Assembly (NCBI RefSeq): GCF_002077945.1
Contig: NZ_LVYD01000113.1
Span: forward strand, 62,001-126,000
Direction: 5' to 3'
Source of the DNA: Niastella vici
GTDB taxonomy: Bacteria; Bacteroidota; Bacteroidia; Chitinophagales; Chitinophagaceae
DNA: 64,000 nucleotides
The notes under the pieces were generated by a model that saw nothing but the letters and a program-made list of their open reading frames with translations, had not been told where the DNA came from and ran no database searches. This document shows positions 61,094 to 64,000 of this stretch, piece by piece; the first letter of the stretch is position 1; each line of letters starts with the position of its first letter. Both the position numbers and the translations under genes were made by a program.

Positions 61094-61150
61094 TTATAGC
61101 TTCACCTGTAAGGTAAGACGATAAGCAGCCCCCTTACCTTTTGTATTATT
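61094..61150 (-). pseudogene. C-terminal stub of a lost outer-membrane beta-barrel gene
   Basis: On the minus strand a short frame, closed upstream by TGA, reads NNTKGKGAAYRLTLQVKL and then a stop codon. Alternating hydrophobic residues with a final VKL are typical of the last barrel strand of Bacteroidota outer-membrane proteins. A matching terminator follows it. The rest of the gene is gone. The call rests on about 18 residues and their position. Confidence 0.45.
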
Positions 61151-61311
61151 TCATCTATTTTGCCGCAAATTTGATCAAGTAAGGGTTGTTTTATTGTAGG
61201 AAACGGGAAAAGTAGTTGCGAAAAGCGGAATTTAATTGTCAATGTTGCTATTCAGTGTAATATTCTTCCCCGTTTCGATAAAAGTGGATAGCGGGTTGCC
61301 TTTTATGTTTA

Positions 61312-61336
61312 AAAAACCCGCTGCGAGAGCGGGTTT
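61312..61336 (-). terminator. Terminator of the TonB-dependent receptor gene
   Basis: AAAACCCGC (61312-61320) pairs perfectly with GCGGGTTTT (61328-61336), 55 bases past the receptor stop; on the minus strand six T bases follow the stem. Confidence 0.8.
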
Positions 61337-61390
61337 TAGTTCAATAAGAATTTTTTCGAACGGAAGTGTTATGTAGTATCTGGTATCTGT

Positions 61391-63562
61391 TTAAAATGCT
61401 GCCGATATTCCAACATACATCATTCTGCCAATTGAAGGGATAATACCGGGACCCGGATATTCATCTGTACGTCGGGTAAAATAGGCTTTATCAGCAATAT
61501 TATTTACACCAGCTTTGAACGCAATGTTTTTTATTTTGTACGAGGCGCTGACATCCAATACTGAATAGGATGGTATATAACCTGCAACCGGGTCATCGCT
61601 TAGTTTTGTATTGGTTGCATCTCCGTAGGCGCCCCCTACATTGCTCATCTGAAATGTCGCAGATAATCGGGAATCATAATAAGTAATCCCTGATCTGTTT
61701 ATATAATTAGCCGCTGCTTCAACCCGGTTGCCTTTAAATTCGCCACTGGTATATTTTGCATCGGTAATAGCCAGCGAATTAAAAATACCAAGCCCTTTTT
61801 TAGACTGCTGGTTAAGATATTTTAACAGGTTAAATTCAATATAACTTTCTATTCCCTTATGAACACTATTGGCTACATTCGTTCGAAGCGTATATTCAGT
61901 AGCAGTGCCTTCATTCATCAATACTGTTCCAATGCGTTTATTGTAAGCGAGGTAAAATAAACCGATATCAAAATTCAGGAAATTATTAACAGTGCCACGG
62001 TAACCCAGATCGGCGTTATAACCTTTTGCATCTTTTAAGTTGGGATCAATTTTAGAAGTTACCCCTATCGGGGTTAACTGCGAGTAATCAATAGGGCGGT
62101 ATGCCTGGCTGATGTTTGCATACACATTTGTGTTGTCTGTTACCTTATATTCTATTCCCAATCCAAATAATGGTATTGAACGATTCCGGCTTTCATTGGC
62201 AATCAGCTTATCGTTATCCTCCACTTTATAACCCTTTGCCGTGCTTTTCAAATATTCAAACCTGAAGCCGGGCGTTACCGTTAAACGGTTGGTAAGCCTG
62301 AAAACATTTTCTATAAAAGGGGCGAAATTAGTAGTGGTAAAATCAAGGTCGTATTCGTAGTCGCCTTTAATGGTTAAATCAAAATCTGATCCTGTTGTCC
62401 CTTCACCCCCACCCTGTCGCTTAAACCAGGCATAGGCATAACGCATACCGGTTGCTAAAGTATTATTCATACTGCCTAAATGGTAATTGTGTAACAGCCG
62501 TATTTCTGTAGTGCTGTTATGCATGTCTTCATTTTCCACTTCCCTGGGAACATATTCACCGGTTAACGGATCTTTTTCATCAAGCGCTTCGGCGCCGCCA
62601 TCTTCATTTCGCCAAACCAAAGCCCGGTTGCTAAACAGCAATGAGGTTTTTACATTCAGCGATGTTTGGGGCGACAATTTATAATTGGCATAAGCACTTA
62701 CTAAATTCCACGGACTTTTCAGCCAGTTTCTGCTGCGGAAGGAAGAACGTGGATTGGCATTATACATACTATCAGAAAGGCCGCCAGGCATTTTAATGCG
62801 GTTTCTCAATAAAGAATATTCAACGCCAATATTTAATTTATTGGAAGCATTGTATTGCACTCTTCCAAAACCCGATAGTTGCCATTGCTGGCTATTAGGT
62901 CTCCATCCATCCATTCTTCTATATTGAACAAATCCATAGTAGCTCCATTTTTTTATGCTTCCACCGATGGCATTAAATGTATTAAATAAGCCATAGCTGC
63001 CGCCGGTTTCGGAAGTCGTCCATTCAAAAGGCTTATTCTTTGGCGCTTCATTTAATACATAGTTTACCATACCGCCAAATTGCGAACCAAATTGCAGCGA
63101 AGCTGCACCTCTTATCATTTCAATGCGGCTTACAGCTTCCATCGGTGGTAAATAATAGGCTTCATTATAACCGTAAATATCTGCACTGATATTATAGCCA
63201 TCCTGGCGGGTATTCATTTCAATACTTTGGTTAGGATTTAATCCTCGCGTGGCAATGCCATTGGCGGTAAATCCGCCGCTTTCCGTTTCTACAATATTTA
63301 ATCCTGGTATCCTGCCAAGGATCTGGCGGGTATTGTTGATGGCTTTATTGGCATCGAGGCTATCAACCACAATCACTTCATTTTTTTTACCGGCATAAAT
63401 AATTCCGTCTTTGACTTCAGGCATATGGCCGGTGCCACGAACTGTTTTAATGGCGGTAACTGTTACTTCTTTAAGGTATCGGGTTTTGCTGCTATCCTTC
63501 GGTTGCTGGGCATACAGGGTTATGGGTATTACAAAAAGGAGTATGAGATAATAACATTTCAT
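61391..63562 (-). CDS. TonB-dependent receptor (FecA-like siderophore/metal type)
   Basis: A 723-residue outer-membrane receptor. Signal peptide (1-18, ending YAQ), a TonB-box-like YLKEVTVTAI, a plug domain (about 50-180) with QILGRIPGLNIVETESGGFT and IEMIRGAASLQFGSQFGGMV, and a 22-strand barrel that ends GRMMYVGISAAF with the usual aromatic C-terminus. It lacks the carboxypeptidase-like N-terminal extension of SusC receptors. It fits receptors for ferric citrate or other siderophores better than glycan receptors. No anti-sigma or SusD-like gene is adjacent; the sigma factor gene upstream is in the same direction. Confidence 0.9.
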   Translation of the reverse strand: MKCYYLILLFVIPITLYAQQPKDSSKTRYLKEVTVTAIKTVRGTGHMPEVKDGIIYAGKKNEVIVVDSLDANKAINNTRQILGRIPGLNIVETESGGFTANGIATRGLNPNQSIEMNTRQDGYNISADIYGYNEAYYLPPMEAVSRIEMIRGAASLQFGSQFGGMVNYVLNEAPKNKPFEWTTSETGGSYGLFNTFNAIGGSIKKWSYYGFVQYRRMDGWRPNSQQWQLSGFGRVQYNASNKLNIGVEYSLLRNRIKMPGGLSDSMYNANPRSSFRSRNWLKSPWNLVSAYANYKLSPQTSLNVKTSLLFSNRALVWRNEDGGAEALDEKDPLTGEYVPREVENEDMHNSTTEIRLLHNYHLGSMNNTLATGMRYAYAWFKRQGGGEGTTGSDFDLTIKGDYEYDLDFTTTNFAPFIENVFRLTNRLTVTPGFRFEYLKSTAKGYKVEDNDKLIANESRNRSIPLFGLGIEYKVTDNTNVYANISQAYRPIDYSQLTPIGVTSKIDPNLKDAKGYNADLGYRGTVNNFLNFDIGLFYLAYNKRIGTVLMNEGTATEYTLRTNVANSVHKGIESYIEFNLLKYLNQQSKKGLGIFNSLAITDAKYTSGEFKGNRVEAAANYINRSGITYYDSRLSATFQMSNVGGAYGDATNTKLSDDPVAGYIPSYSVLDVSASYKIKNIAFKAGVNNIADKAYFTRRTDEYPGPGIIPSIGRMMYVGISAAF

Positions 63563-63815
63563 TGCAGTTCAGATTTGACCGCAAAATTGAATAAATACAT
63601 TAATGAAAATTTACATGAGCAGGAAAATATATTACGAAATAAGAAAAATTAAATATTTTTCTACCATAACTTCAATGTCACACATAATAGATTGCAGTTG
63701 AATGAATTAGACATTCAGTGATATTTTGCACAGACTATTAAGCCCTTGAAGTACAGGACCCGCAGATCCTGGCGCAGCACCGAAACTCAGCATAGAAGAC
63801 AATAGTAAACGGGAA
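63563..63815. other. 253-base intergenic stretch with an unexplained open frame
   Basis: Between the sigma factor and the receptor. On the minus strand an open frame that overlaps the sigma factor's last codons continues to 63707 and reads MLSFGAAPGSAGPVLQGLNS in its middle, without a recognisable family. A near-match -7 element CAATTTTG lies upstream of the receptor start. Confidence 0.3.
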
Positions 63816-64000
63816 TCACGTGTGAAGGTATTTGTTTCCCAATTCATCTATTCGTTTCATTACACCATTTACAATGCGGTCGCAGCAAACCAGGTTAAAT
63901 TCGTAAATATCTTCGGTGGAATATGTTTTTTCAATCTCTTTTCGAAGCATGGCTTTTGCCCGGTTTAACCTGACCTTAACATTACTGGCGGTAGTGTTCA
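63816..64000 (-). CDS. Sigma-70-family (ECF-type) sigma factor, C-terminal end
   Basis: The frame enters from the right edge and ends at TGA (63816-63818), giving the last 60 residues. The beginning, NTTASNVKVRLNRAKAMLRK, is the helix-turn-helix of region 4 as in ECF sigma factors (the pattern S-x-N-V-K-V-R-L-x-R-A). A C-terminal extension of about 40 residues with a CC pair (NLVCCDRIVNGVMKRIDELG) follows. The upstream part lies outside the window. It may control the receptor downstream, but receptor-controlling ECF factors usually come with an anti-sigma gene, which is not seen here. Confidence 0.82.
   Translation of the reverse strand, partial: NTTASNVKVRLNRAKAMLRKEIEKTYSTEDIYEFNLVCCDRIVNGVMKRIDELGNKYLHT

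Larger units (their letters stand above)
60952..61390. other. Intergenic stretch with two terminators and a gene stub
   Basis: About 440 bases between the GDCCVxC gene and the TonB-dependent receptor. Besides the hairpins at 61037 and 61312 it holds the stub of an outer-membrane gene at 61094-61150. I see no other gene in it. Confidence 0.55.

Overview
The window looks like chromosome of a Bacteroidota bacterium, probably Sphingobacteriia/Chitinophagaceae (Chitinophaga/Niastella-like). The grounds are several proteins with type IX secretion (T9SS) C-terminal sorting domains, TonB-dependent receptors, long FtsX/MacB-type permeases, a periplasmic-propeller histidine kinase, and start regions that carry the Bacteroidota -7 element TAnnTTTG with little Shine-Dalgarno sequence. 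I saw no tRNA, rRNA, CRISPR array or insertion sequence. Both ends cut a gene: an ABC permease on the left and an ECF-type sigma factor on the right.

Region by region. 0-8 kb: cut permease, short PKD-like secreted protein, 23S rRNA pseudouridine synthase RluF, PAP2 phosphatase, a broken outer-membrane receptor gene, a 17-unit intergenic array phased at about 20.5 bp, and a YncE-like propeller. 8-18 kb: MgtE magnesium transporter, a three-gene RND efflux operon (TolC, adaptor, pump), a GT-C glycosyltransferase and a SulP anion transporter. 18-24 kb: a leftward group with two paralogous methyltransferases around a DUF983 gene, downstream of a Crp/Fnr regulator, then an HD hydrolase, an amidohydrolase, a small membrane protein and a T9SS cargo protein.

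24.7-35.8 kb: a large sensor kinase and its NarL-type response regulator stand directly upstream of a tightly packed run of five exported proteins (OmpA-like protein, coiled-coil protein, beta-trefoil-like protein, TPR protein, large unknown protein). Four of the five have no recognised function. This is the best candidate for an undescribed envelope system in the window, and the two-component pair is its likely controller, although that link is inferred from position only.

36-57.6 kb: a patchwork of one-component regulators (AraC, Crp/Fnr, HxlR, GlxA-like), each beside a small enzyme or membrane protein (short-chain dehydrogenases, medium-chain reductase, glyoxalase-fold proteins). Interspersed are a giant T9SS adhesin-like protein, small exported proteins, a MauE-like membrane protein and a second FtsX permease. 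57.7-64 kb: a glycine-rich T9SS protein, a truncated VPS62-like fragment, a GDCCVxC cysteine-rich protein, the C-terminal stub of a lost outer-membrane gene with its terminator, a FecA-like receptor and the end of the sigma factor gene.
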